A DNA stretch of 15,621 nt, from contig CABSBA010000015.1 in assembly GCA_902475825.1 (NCBI GenBank), positions 1 to 15,621 of the forward strand, in the 5' to 3' direction. The position numbers and the translations under genes were made by a program. The stretch comes from an uncultured Collinsella sp. Its GTDB lineage: Bacteria > Actinomycetota > Coriobacteriia > Coriobacteriales > Coriobacteriaceae. Below, in pieces: positions 1 through 7,679 of the stretch (position 1 is the first letter of the stretch; each line of letters opens with the position of its first letter). The notes beneath the pieces were generated by a model. That model searched no databases. It was given only the letters and a program-made list of their open reading frames with translations, and was not told where the DNA came from.

Positions 1-21
1 GAGAGCACTTAATGTGCTCTC
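1..21. terminator. Hairpin at window edge, possible terminator of the LTA-synthase-like gene
   Basis: Bases 1-8 and 14-21 are perfectly complementary (8 bp) around a 5-base loop. The hairpin lies about 77 bases beyond the stop codon of the minus-strand gene at 98-2398. On that strand any T-tract would lie beyond base 1, outside the window, so an intrinsic terminator cannot be confirmed. A second, weaker pairing exists between 35-41 and 69-75 (7 bp, 27-base loop). Rho-independent termination is an inference. Confidence 0.4.
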
Positions 22-97
22 CGTGCGAGCAGGACTGCCCGAGCAGGCAACCTTACGTTCCGCGTCGCCGGGCAGACGAACCAGTTAAGACGCGCCG

Positions 98-2398
98 TTA
101 CTTAATCTTGGTCGTACCCGGTGCCAGGTTGGGGTCGGTTTCGTTGGCCTCGGTCTGGAAGTGCTCGGTGTACACGTTCTTGCCGTCGCGGAACATCTCG
201 TAGTACTGCATCTTGGCGTAATCCTCGCGTGCCTTGGTGGCTGCTGCGGCCTCGGCGTCGTCACCGGTGACGTTGGAGGAGAGCGCCCAGCGCAGGCTGG
301 CGTCCTCGTAGCCCACCGAGTTAATGGCGGGCAGCGACTCGCGCAGCGTCATGTGCGCTTTCTGGTAGTCGGTCAGCGGTGCGCCGATCAGCTGCATGAG
401 CTGGGTAGACAGGTAGTTGGTGGACAGGTCGTCGACCTCGCTCGTCTGGTCGCAGCCGGCAACGTCGTAGTTAGCCCAGATGATGTAGTCGGTCTGCCAC
501 AGACGTTCCTGGTGCGTGGCATCATCCTCGCCGGTAAACCACTTATCGTTGAACTTGGACGGGAAGAACGGCTGGTGATCGCCCCAGAACACCACGACCA
601 CCTTGCGGTCGAGCTTGCTCAAGGCGTTGAGGAAGTAGTGCAGCGCCTGGTCGGACTGCTCGATGCACGAGACATACTCGTCGACATCGGAGAGCGTGCC
701 GTCCTCGACGGTCTTGGCGTCCAGATCGGTCGTGTCGATATTCAGGTGCATCTGCTTATCGACCGGCAGCAGGCCCGTATCGTAGCCCGAGTGGTTCTGC
801 ATGGTCACATCGAAGATGAACTGCGGATCGGCGTTCTGGTTGAGCAGCTCAAGAATCTTGTCGTAGGTCGCCTGGTCGGTCACCATACCGCGCAGGGTTT
901 CGGCTCCCTGGAAGTCGTTGATGGACAGGAACTGGTCAAAGCCAAAGTCCTTGTACACGTTCTCGCGGTTCCAGTTGGTTGCGTGGTTGGGGTGCATGGC
1001 CGTGGTGGAATAGCCGAGCGACTTGAACTGCTCTGCCAGATTCCCGGTCGTTTCCATGTTGTAGATGGTGTAGGGGTACACGCCCGAGCCCAGGTTGGCC
1101 ATGGAGTTGCCGGTCATAAACTCAAACTCGGTATTGGCGGTGCCGCCGCCGTAGGCGCTCACGTAGAGCTTGCCGCGGCTGAGGCAGTTGGACAGGTTCT
1201 TAAAGTACTGCGGGCCCTCGTAGCCGGCGCGCATGTTCTGGTAGATGGATAGGTCCGAGAAGGTCTCGTTCATGATGGCGATGACCGTGGGCTTCTCGCT
1301 GTCGAACTGCTCCTTTGCGGCGGCGCGCTCGTCGCTCTTGGCCGCGTCGGACTTGTCGTAGGCCTTGGCGTACTTTTTGAGCGTGGCCTTGGCATCGTCG
1401 ACGGAGTAGTCGGCGGGTTTGGGCGGCTTGATGGACTGCGCTGCGCTAATGAAAGCGGGCAGGTAGCCCTCGCGCCAGTAGCTTTCGAGCGGGCGCCAGG
1501 TGTAGACGGTGATGCCGAGGGTGTTGTAGTAGTCGATAAGCGTGACATGCGCGGTCACGCCGCCCAGGCACAGCACCGCCACGAGCAGGTTGGTGAGCAG
1601 GATGCGCTTGGCGTTGGCGGTGCCCTTCTGGCGATGCGGCGCGATCAGGCCGGCGTACTCGCACAGCAGCATGGCGATGGCGGTAAAGCTCATGGACAGC
1701 ACGCAGAACAGCGAGATGGAGAAGGTGTAGCCGTTGCCGGCGACCGCGGCGGCGGTGGAGATGGCCGAAAGGTCGCCCGGCTGGATGGGCATGGATTTAA
1801 ACGTGATGACGAAGAACTCGGCAATGCCCAGGACAAAGAGGGCAAAGGCCAGGACCGCGGGAGCTGCTCCGTGACGCTGGAACAGGAAGAACAGGCCGAC
1901 CATGAGCGTGGTGATGATGGCCCACTCGAGCAGGATGCACAGGGGGTAGACCCAGGTAAAGTCGTGGTTGGACGAGACCTCCATGCCCAGCAGCGCAAAG
2001 ACGCCGGCAAGCAGCAGGCACAGGACGGCGGCGACGAGTGGCTTGCCCACAAAGGCGCCGCGCAGGCGGGCGAGCTTGCCGGTGGGGGCGGGGGCGTCGG
2101 GCCCGGCGAACGCAAAGACGCGCGGGGCGATGCGGTCGCGTGCGATGCTGGCCCAAGCGCAGCCGGTGAGGATGGCGTTGGTCAGGATGAGCATCACAAA
2201 GGCGAGCGGCTCGTTTTGGGCGACGAGGCCAATGGCGCCCCAAATGGTCAAAAAGACCTGGAACAGGCCGAAGGCGACGCTCCACCCAAGAGCGCTTTTG
2301 GCAACGGTGCCCGACTGAGCGCGAATGGCCTTGGCCTCGCGCAAGACAAGGTAGACGGTCGCCGCAAGACCGACGAGCGAGATGGCGGCAGCGAACAT
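98..2398 (-). CDS. LTA synthase family protein (membrane phosphoglycerol transferase, sulfatase fold)
   Basis: Predicted polytopic membrane enzyme with an extracytoplasmic alkaline-phosphatase/sulfatase-type catalytic domain. Family members transfer glycerol-phosphate from phosphatidylglycerol to build lipoteichoic acid or related envelope polymers. About seven or eight hydrophobic segments fill roughly residues 1-290, followed by a Lys/Ala/Asp/Glu-rich linker (about 325-370) and the catalytic domain to the end. Numbered from the chosen start, visible motifs are NETFSD (Glu378, metal ligand), GGGTANTEFEF (Thr420, the expected nucleophile, equivalent to LtaS Thr300) and FWGDHQPFF (Asp607-His608). 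The start chosen is ATG at 2398, because GAGGAG lies 7-8 bases upstream. A GTG five codons further out (2413) is in frame but overlaps that ribosome-binding site. The length, 766 aa, exceeds classical LtaS (about 650), mainly because of the larger membrane part. The gene is divergent from the nitroreductase gene. The exact polymer made cannot be told from sequence. Confidence 0.9.
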   Translation of the reverse strand: MFAAAISLVGLAATVYLVLREAKAIRAQSGTVAKSALGWSVAFGLFQVFLTIWGAIGLVAQNEPLAFVMLILTNAILTGCAWASIARDRIAPRVFAFAGPDAPAPTGKLARLRGAFVGKPLVAAVLCLLLAGVFALLGMEVSSNHDFTWVYPLCILLEWAIITTLMVGLFFLFQRHGAAPAVLAFALFVLGIAEFFVITFKSMPIQPGDLSAISTAAAVAGNGYTFSISLFCVLSMSFTAIAMLLCEYAGLIAPHRQKGTANAKRILLTNLLVAVLCLGGVTAHVTLIDYYNTLGITVYTWRPLESYWREGYLPAFISAAQSIKPPKPADYSVDDAKATLKKYAKAYDKSDAAKSDERAAAKEQFDSEKPTVIAIMNETFSDLSIYQNMRAGYEGPQYFKNLSNCLSRGKLYVSAYGGGTANTEFEFMTGNSMANLGSGVYPYTIYNMETTGNLAEQFKSLGYSTTAMHPNHATNWNRENVYKDFGFDQFLSINDFQGAETLRGMVTDQATYDKILELLNQNADPQFIFDVTMQNHSGYDTGLLPVDKQMHLNIDTTDLDAKTVEDGTLSDVDEYVSCIEQSDQALHYFLNALSKLDRKVVVVFWGDHQPFFPSKFNDKWFTGEDDATHQERLWQTDYIIWANYDVAGCDQTSEVDDLSTNYLSTQLMQLIGAPLTDYQKAHMTLRESLPAINSVGYEDASLRWALSSNVTGDDAEAAAATKAREDYAKMQYYEMFRDGKNVYTEHFQTEANETDPNLAPGTTKIK

Positions 2399-2612
2399 GC
2401 TGAGACTCCTCACAAACTTAAAACCTACGAAAGCGGGGGTTTACCCGATTGTTACCAAGATATGCGCTGCAATTGGTGTCTGCGCACAACAACCAGCCAT
2501 ATTAACGCGCACGTGTGGCGGTGTGGCGCAATGTAGTGGCGACCTGCGCGATAATGGACGGGAATTACACGGAAACGTAAAGGCTTCTTAAAGAATTAGC
2601 GAGGATAGAGCT
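2399..2612. promoter_or_regulatory. Divergent intergenic region between LTA-synthase-like and nitroreductase genes
   Basis: This 214-base region must hold the promoters of both divergent genes. On the plus strand a -10-like GATAAT lies at 2550-2555, about 58 bases before the nitroreductase start, without a convincing -35. On the minus strand no good sigma-70 pair was found. The region is visibly less GC-rich than the flanking genes. A small hairpin (CGGG...CCCG) sits near 2440-2455. The ribosome-binding site for the plus-strand gene is GAGGA at 2601-2605. Confidence 0.35.
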
Positions 2613-3488
2613 ATGGGCGAGCAGGTTTGTATGACGGGCGCCGAGTACTGCGGCGGAGCTGTGGGCGTGGACGCGGGCGGCTATCCGGTCGAGACTACGG
2701 GCAACGCGGCGCTTGACATCTTGGAACACCGCTCGTCCACGCGTGCTTTCGCGCGCGATGACAGCGACCGTCCCGTAGCGGTGACCGACGAGCAGCGGGC
2801 GGCGATCTTGCATGCGGCGAGCCGCGCACCGTCGGCGGGCGCCATGATGATGTATTCCATCGTGAGCATTCGCGAGCAGGCTACGCTGGACCGTCTGGCT
2901 GACCTGTGTGACCACCAGCCCATGATCGCCAAGGCGCCCTGGGCACTAATATTTGTGGTCGACTATGCCAAGTGGATCGATCTGTTTGAGCACGTGGGCT
3001 GCTTTGAGCCCGAGTTCGTCGAGCGCACGGGCAAGGCGCCCCGCCGTGCGCCGGGTTTGGGCGACTTTGCCATCGCGGCCCAGGACGCCGTGATCGCCGC
3101 GCAAAACGCCGTGGTTGCCGCCGAGGCCCTGGGGCTGGGAAGCTGCTACATTGGCGACATCGTGGAGAACGCCGAGGAAGTCGCCGAGCTGCTCGATCTG
3201 CCGCCCTATACCATGCCGCTGTCGATGCTCATCATCGGCACGCCCCGTAAGGAGCGCCCGGCAATCGCGCACCCCGTGGTGAACCTGGTGCACGAGGAGC
3301 GCTACTGCCGCGCGGATGCCGCGACCATGGACGCGCAGGTGGCCGAGATGGACGCAATGTTCCGTCCGCATGCCCGCGAGGTGGGGGAGCGCGTCGTGGA
3401 CATCTATACCCGCAAGCACACGAGTCCCTTTATGGCCGAGATGAGCCGATCCATGGAGTGGTGGTTCAAAAACTGGCTTGGAAAATGA
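2613..3488 (+). CDS. Nitroreductase family protein (FMN-dependent oxidoreductase)
   Basis: Predicted cytoplasmic FMN flavoenzyme of the nitroreductase superfamily, which typically uses NAD(P)H to reduce nitro compounds, quinones or related substrates. The physiological substrate is unknown. The N-terminal FMN-phosphate motif HRSSTRAF is at residues 39-46, followed by the second conserved block ASRAPSAGAMMMY (69-81), the helix around 151-178 with EALGLGSCYIGD (171-182), and the closing IIGTPRKERP (207-216). In many relatives the second block reads SAGNxQPW; here it is AGAMMMY, so substrate or flavin contacts may differ. At 291 aa it is longer than typical members (about 170-250), with about 30 extra N-terminal residues and a C-terminal tail of about 70 residues ending in WWFKNWLGK. 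The ATG at 2613 is preceded by GAGGA. A repeat hairpin begins two bases after the stop. Family confident, function open. Confidence 0.88.
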   Translation: MGEQVCMTGAEYCGGAVGVDAGGYPVETTGNAALDILEHRSSTRAFARDDSDRPVAVTDEQRAAILHAASRAPSAGAMMMYSIVSIREQATLDRLADLCDHQPMIAKAPWALIFVVDYAKWIDLFEHVGCFEPEFVERTGKAPRRAPGLGDFAIAAQDAVIAAQNAVVAAEALGLGSCYIGDIVENAEEVAELLDLPPYTMPLSMLIIGTPRKERPAIAHPVVNLVHEERYCRADAATMDAQVAEMDAMFRPHAREVGERVVDIYTRKHTSPFMAEMSRSMEWWFKNWLGK

Positions 3489-3490
3489 CG

Positions 3491-3523
3491 AATGTGACAA
3501 AGGGGCAGTCCCTTTGTCACATT
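3491..3523. repeat. REP-like palindromic hairpin after the nitroreductase gene
   Basis: A perfect 14-bp stem (3491-3504 with 3510-3523) closes on a 5-base loop, GCAGT. It starts two bases after the nitroreductase stop codon. No T-tract follows, so it is not a textbook intrinsic terminator, although it could protect the mRNA 3' end. Its inner part (ACAAAGGG / CCCTTTGT) also occurs in the hairpin at 5984-6021 with a different outer stem. This suggests a dispersed repeat family, possibly like the REP elements mobilised by Y1 (RAYT) transposases. No such transposase is in the window. Confidence 0.8.
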
Positions 3524-3605
3524 CCATATCGCCGCGGTGGCCTAAAGGCCGTATAAATGTTTATTTAGCTGGGAAAACAGTGCATTAAAACATGGGCCGA
3601 TTACC

Positions 3606-3611
3606 TATAAT
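3606..3611 (+). promoter_or_regulatory. Likely -10 box of the kup promoter
   Basis: A perfect TATAAT lies 36 bases before the kup start codon. No strong -35 is present at the usual spacing; the nearest is TGCATT at 3581-3586, spaced 19 bases. Transcription would start near 3618, giving a leader of only about 30 bases. That leaves no room for a riboswitch. A short GGCC-TAAA-GGCC hairpin (3539-3550) and a second -10-like TATAAA (3552-3557) lie further upstream. Confidence 0.5.
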
Positions 3612-3646
3612 CCCTTCGAACATTAAAGTTGGGAGGAAACCGGCTT

Positions 3647-5674
3647 ATGGAACAAAAGGCCAAGGAGGCAGCCTCGCACGCTGCGATTCCTGTGAGCATC
3701 TCGGCGATGCTCGTCACGCTGGGCGTGGTGTACGGCGATATCGGCACCAGCCCCATGTATGTAACCAAGGCGCTCGTTGCCGGCAACGGCGGCATCGGAA
3801 GCGTCACGGAGGAGTTCGTGCTCGGCGCGCTCTCCCTTGTCGTGTGGACGGTCACGTTGCTGACCACCATCAAGTATGTGCTCATCTCGCTGCGCGCCGA
3901 TAACCATGGTGAGGGCGGCATCTTTGCCCTGTACAGCCTGGTCAAGCGCTGCGGCAAGTGGCTTATCATCCCCGCCATGTTGGGTGGCGCCGCGCTGCTC
4001 GCTGACGGCATCCTGACGCCTGCCGTTACCGTTACCACGGCCATCGAGGGCCTGCGCACCATCCCGGCGGTCCATGCCGTGCTGGGCGATGACCAGGGCC
4101 GCGTCGTCGCCATTACGCTCGCCATCATCATCGTGCTCTTCTTGGTACAGCGCATCGGTACGGCCAAGATCGGTCACGCCTTTGGCCCCATCATGACGCT
4201 GTGGTTCCTGTTTCTGGGCGGTACGGGTCTGTTCTTTGTCTTCCAGCACCCCGCCGTGCTGCTGTGCCTCAACCCGGTGCGCGGCATCGCCTTTTTGCTG
4301 AGCCCCAACAACCACGCGGGCATCATGATTCTGGGCAGCTGCTTCCTCGCCACCACCGGTGCCGAGGCGCTCTACTCCGACATGGGCCACGTCGGCCGCG
4401 GCAACATCTACGCTACCTGGCCGTTCGTTAAGTGCTGCCTGCTGCTTTCCTATATGGGCCAGGGCGCTTGGCTTATGAACAACGCTGCCAACCCCGAGCT
4501 CATGGGCATTGCCGACCTCAACCCGTTCTACCAGATGCTCGCCCCGGGCCTGCGCCCGTTTGCCGTCGGCCTTTCCACCGTTGCGGCCATCATTGCCTCG
4601 CAGGCGCTCATCACCGGCGCATTCTCGCTGGTGTCCGAGGCCAGCCGTCTGGACCTCATGCCGCACATGCAGGTCTTCTACCCTGCCGAGACCAAGGGCC
4701 AGCTCTACATCCCCATGGTCAACAACGTCATGCTCGTAGGCTGCGTCATCGTGGTGCTGCTGTTCCAGAACTCGGCGCATATGGAAGCCGCCTACGGCCT
4801 TGCCATTACGCTGACTATGATGTGCACCACGCTGCTGCTCTTCTTCTACCTGCACGAGGAGCGCAAGCTCAAGGTTGCTCCGTGGATCTTCGCGGCCTTC
4901 TTCCTTTTGCTCGAAGGCTTCTTCTTCGTGAGCTCACTCACCAAGTTCTTCCACGGCGGCTACTTCACCATCCTCATGGCTGCACTCATCATGGGCATTA
5001 TGGTGTGCTGGTACAACGGCACGGCGGTCGAGCAGCGCCAGTTTACGCTGCTGCCGCTGCGCAGCTACCTGCCGCAGCTCAAGCGCCTGCGCGACGACGA
5101 CCGCTACGAGCGCATGAGCGACAACGTCGTGTACCTGACCAAGGACACCCATACCGACTACATCGACCGCGATATCGTCTATTCGATCTTGGACAAGCAT
5201 CCCAAGCGTGCCCGCGCCTGGTGGTTTGTGAATGTCGAGACCATGGACGAACCGCACACCTTTGCCTATTCGGTCGAGACGTTCGGCACCGATTACGTGT
5301 TCCGCGTGCATCTGTACCTGGGCTACAAGATCAACCAGCGCGTCAATGCCTACCTGCGTCAGGTCGTTCAGGACCTGGCTGCCACCGGCGAGCTGCCGCC
5401 GCAGACGCATGACTACTCGGTCTACAAGGATCCGGGTAACATCGGCACGTTCAAGTTCGTCCTGATCCGTAAGCTTCTGGCGCCCGAAAGCGATGTGGAG
5501 CCGAGCGAGCGTACGGCTATCACGCTCAAGTACATCATCCGCCGCGCCGCCGGCACGCCTGCGCGTTGGTACGGCCTGGAGAACTCCAACGTGAGCTTTG
5601 AGTACGTGCCGCTGTTCACCAAGTTCAAGGCCGTGAACAAGATGCAACGCCTGGCTCCCAACGAGCGGCCGTAG
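3647..5674 (+). CDS. kup: Kup-type K+ uptake permease
   Basis: Low-affinity potassium uptake protein of the KUP/HAK/KT family, probably a K+/H+ symporter in the cytoplasmic membrane. The family signature GVVYGDIGTSPMY is at residues 26-38, with the ion-pathway Asp at 31. Other conserved blocks are LRADNHGEGGIFALYSL (82-98) and ADGILTPAVTV...AIEGL (119-136, Glu134). About twelve membrane segments run to roughly residue 450, followed by a soluble C-terminal domain of about 220 residues, as in the family. The length of 675 aa is normal. The ATG at 3647 is preceded by GGGAGGAAAC at 3631-3640. An in-frame TTG at 3629 overlaps this site and is rejected. The same 12-base stretch TGGGAGGAAACC precedes the next small gene. 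Its position upstream of a KdpD/KdpE-like pair supports a role in K+ homeostasis. Confidence 0.95.
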   Translation: MEQKAKEAASHAAIPVSISAMLVTLGVVYGDIGTSPMYVTKALVAGNGGIGSVTEEFVLGALSLVVWTVTLLTTIKYVLISLRADNHGEGGIFALYSLVKRCGKWLIIPAMLGGAALLADGILTPAVTVTTAIEGLRTIPAVHAVLGDDQGRVVAITLAIIIVLFLVQRIGTAKIGHAFGPIMTLWFLFLGGTGLFFVFQHPAVLLCLNPVRGIAFLLSPNNHAGIMILGSCFLATTGAEALYSDMGHVGRGNIYATWPFVKCCLLLSYMGQGAWLMNNAANPELMGIADLNPFYQMLAPGLRPFAVGLSTVAAIIASQALITGAFSLVSEASRLDLMPHMQVFYPAETKGQLYIPMVNNVMLVGCVIVVLLFQNSAHMEAAYGLAITLTMMCTTLLLFFYLHEERKLKVAPWIFAAFFLLLEGFFFVSSLTKFFHGGYFTILMAALIMGIMVCWYNGTAVEQRQFTLLPLRSYLPQLKRLRDDDRYERMSDNVVYLTKDTHTDYIDRDIVYSILDKHPKRARAWWFVNVETMDEPHTFAYSVETFGTDYVFRVHLYLGYKINQRVNAYLRQVVQDLAATGELPPQTHDYSVYKDPGNIGTFKFVLIRKLLAPESDVEPSERTAITLKYIIRRAAGTPARWYGLENSNVSFEYVPLFTKFKAVNKMQRLAPNERP

Positions 5675-5743
5675 TCGACGCTCGAGGTTTGTCTGCGAAC
5701 GGGCGGGCTTGTAATGACGGGGATTGAGTCCTGGGAGGAAACC

Positions 5744-5938
5744 ATGGATGCAAAGGTGCTTGACGGTTGCGATTTTGCTGCCGAGCTGGCGCGTGAGGCG
5801 CGCGTCGACGCCGCCGAAGATCGGTTCTTTACGAATCGTGCCAACATGGACATGGCCGACCGCGTGATCTCGATCGTGGCACTGGTATTTGGAGCGGTGT
5901 GCGTGTGTGCCCTGCTCGCGCACGTGCTGTTTGTCTAG
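5744..5938 (+). CDS. Small single-pass (tail-anchored) membrane protein, unknown function
   Basis: A 64-residue protein that I do not recognise. Residues 1-40 are hydrophilic and charged, with a helical, acidic/Ala-rich stretch (FAAELAREARVDAAEDRFF). Residues 41-63 form one hydrophobic segment (VISIVALVFGAVCVCALLAH...), leaving almost no C-terminal tail. The topology is probably N-in with a C-terminal anchor. The ATG at 5744 directly follows the strong ribosome-binding site TGGGAGGAAACC (5732-5743), identical to the 12 bases around the kup site. This argues for a real gene and favours it over the in-frame ATG at 5714. It lies 69 bases after kup and 111 before the sensor kinase gene. It could be a regulator or subunit of Kup or of the kinase, but that is inference from position only. 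Confidence 0.7.
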   Translation: MDAKVLDGCDFAAELAREARVDAAEDRFFTNRANMDMADRVISIVALVFGAVCVCALLAHVLFV

Positions 5939-5969
5939 CGACCGCCGGTTGCAAAGGCTATACACTTGG

Positions 5970-6028
5970 AACCACCACAAGGGAAACCACCACAAAGGTG
6001 CCTGTCCCTTTGTGGTGGTTTTTGTTTT
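5970..6028. repeat. Hairpin with duplicated left arm and T-rich 3' end, in front of the sensor kinase gene
   Basis: A perfect 15-bp stem (5984-5998 with 6007-6021) has an 8-base loop and is followed by a T-rich run to 6028. It therefore resembles an intrinsic terminator on the plus strand. A near-copy of the left arm lies immediately upstream (5970-5983 versus 5985-5998, one base different and offset 15 bases) and could pair with the same right arm. The inner core ACAAAGG / CCTTTGT matches the hairpin at 3491-3523. It ends about 22 bases before the kinase ATG. A -10-like TATACA at 5959-5964 might place the whole structure in the kinase mRNA leader. Confidence 0.7.
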
Positions 6029-6049
6029 CGAGAGAGGGGCGGGGCGCTG

Positions 6050-7675
6050 ATGGACGTCCGTACGGACGGCGATATTGCCGATAACTTTTGGTGGCGGCGC
6101 ACAACGCTGACGCGCCGCACTCCTCTGTATGACGCTTGCGTATCGGTGGGGCTGTTGGTCGCGGCGACGATTGTGGGTGCGCTGCTCGACCATCCGGGTC
6201 TCGCGCCGAGCATCATGATCGTCTATGTGTTCGCCGTTCAGCTGTGCGCATTCTTTACCTGGAGTCGCCTGTATTGCTTGCTGAGCTCGGCTGCCGCCGT
6301 GGCGCTCTACAACTTCTTGTTTGTCGACCCGCGCTACTCACTGTCGCTTATCGACCACTTCTATCCCGGCATGTTCTTCATCATGTTTGTGGTTTCGCTC
6401 GTGTCGAGCTCGATTGCGTTGGCCCTGCGCCGCGCCTTGGCACAGGCTGCCGCCAGCGACCGCCGCACGCATATGGTGCTCGAGACCAACCGCATGCTGC
6501 AGCGGTGCGCCGATCAGCAGCAGATTGTCCATGCCATGGCAACGCAGCTGGCGCGTCTTTCGGGCTGTTCGGTCGTGTGGTATAGCGCCGACGCCGACGA
6601 TGATGACCTGCTGCCGCGTGCGACGTACACGGCCGTGGGTGACGCCGCGCCGGTGCATGAACTGGCGCCGCAGATGCCGCCGCGGCTCTCGGCGTCCGCC
6701 TATGTGGGAACGCCGCTCGATGCTACGTTCGGCGGCTCGGCGTTTTACGGCATCTACCTGACGGTTCGCACAGGCGACGGCTTCGCGCGCTCGGGCGACC
6801 CCGCCTCGGTGGTGGGCGTGCTGGCTATCGTTGCCGAGCCCGACGTACTGACGCATGAGGAACGGACACTTGCCGATGCCATCGTGAGCGAAGGCGAGCT
6901 GGCGCTCGATCGCGCTCGCGCCATGGAAGCCCGCGAAGAAGCGGCGGTACTCGCCAAAAACGAACAGCTGCGCGCCAACCTGCTTCGTTCCATCTCGCAC
7001 GACCTGCGCACGCCGCTCACCAGTATTTCGGGCAATGCCGACGTGCTGCTCGACCAGGGCTCGACCGGCACCGCCGTGCTCGACGCCCAAACGCGCCGCG
7101 GCCTGCTCCTGTCCATTCGCTCGGATGCGCAATGGCTCAACGCCACCGTCGAGAACCTGCTCGCCATCACCAAGCTCGAGGGCGGCGGCATGCGCCTGTC
7201 GACCACGCTCGAGCTCATGGACGATATCGTCGAGGAGGCGCTGCGTCACGTGAACCCTGCCGTGCGCGAGCACGACCTTAAGGTTGTGGCGTGCGATGAA
7301 CCGGCGCTCGTCAACGTCGATGCGCGCCTGATGGTGCAGCTGGTGGTCAATCTGGTGAACAACGCCATCACCTATACGCCCGCAGGCTCGCATATCATGA
7401 TTTCGATTAGCGTCGACGATGGACGCGTGGCGTGCTCGGTTGCCGATGACGGTCCGGGTATTGCGCCCGAGGATCGCGAGCGCATCTTTGAGTCGTTCTA
7501 CACCGCCAACCACGGTTTGGCCGACAGCCACCGAAGCGTGGGCCTGGGTCTTTCGCTTTGCCGCTCCATTGCGTTGGCGCATGGCGGTAGCATAGAGGTT
7601 GCCGCGGCGGATCCGCACGGCTCGGTCTTTACGATTGAGCTTCCCGCCGCCGATGTTTCGTTTGATAAGGAGTAG
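6050..7675 (+). CDS. KdpD-like sensor histidine kinase lacking the N-terminal KdpD/USP domains
   Basis: Membrane histidine kinase, 541 aa, resembling only the C-terminal two thirds of KdpD. A DUF4118-type membrane region with about four segments occupies residues 25-125 and includes the typical NFLFVDPRYSLSL (89-101). A GAF-like region follows (about 150-290). The HisKA domain contains SISHDLRTPLT with phospho-acceptor His317. The ATPase domain has NLVNNAITYTP (N box, 434-444), DDGPGI (G1, 466-471) and GLGLS (G2, 498-502). The roughly 370-residue cytoplasmic KdpD and universal-stress-protein domains of E. coli KdpD are absent. The start is ATG 6050, since upstream in-frame sequence runs through the hairpin repeat. 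The ribosome-binding site (AGAGAGG, 10 bases upstream) is mediocre. The response regulator follows after 4 bases, so they are co-transcribed. The signal could be K+ limitation or ionic strength, inferred from family and from the adjacent kup. Confidence 0.9.
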   Translation: MDVRTDGDIADNFWWRRTTLTRRTPLYDACVSVGLLVAATIVGALLDHPGLAPSIMIVYVFAVQLCAFFTWSRLYCLLSSAAAVALYNFLFVDPRYSLSLIDHFYPGMFFIMFVVSLVSSSIALALRRALAQAAASDRRTHMVLETNRMLQRCADQQQIVHAMATQLARLSGCSVVWYSADADDDDLLPRATYTAVGDAAPVHELAPQMPPRLSASAYVGTPLDATFGGSAFYGIYLTVRTGDGFARSGDPASVVGVLAIVAEPDVLTHEERTLADAIVSEGELALDRARAMEAREEAAVLAKNEQLRANLLRSISHDLRTPLTSISGNADVLLDQGSTGTAVLDAQTRRGLLLSIRSDAQWLNATVENLLAITKLEGGGMRLSTTLELMDDIVEEALRHVNPAVREHDLKVVACDEPALVNVDARLMVQLVVNLVNNAITYTPAGSHIMISISVDDGRVACSVADDGPGIAPEDRERIFESFYTANHGLADSHRSVGLGLSLCRSIALAHGGSIEVAAADPHGSVFTIELPAADVSFDKE

Positions 7676-7679
7676 CGCT

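Noticed and set aside
35..75. Second hairpin near the left edge (7-bp stem 35-41 / 69-75)
   Set aside because: Short stem with a 27-base loop and no T-tract. Likely chance in GC-rich sequence.
161..1252. Plus-strand open frame of 363 codons over the LTA-synthase-like gene
   Set aside because: The product is low-complexity (Val/Gly/His/Leu-rich) with no recognisable domain and lies antisense to a gene with clear catalytic motifs. This is typical of GC-rich shadow frames.
3524..3646. c-di-AMP (ydaO-type) riboswitch upstream of kup
   Set aside because: Such riboswitches can precede K+ transporter genes. Here the best -10 box leaves only a leader of about 30 bases, and no matching conserved blocks are visible further upstream.
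3623..4855. Minus-strand open frame of 410 codons over kup
   Set aside because: Gln/His/Asp-rich translation without hydrophobic or domain pattern, antisense to a clear Kup gene.
5966..6049. Earlier TTG start for the sensor kinase, adding 28 residues
   Set aside because: The added residues are read through the hairpin repeat, have no ribosome-binding site, and are not like a KdpD N-terminus.
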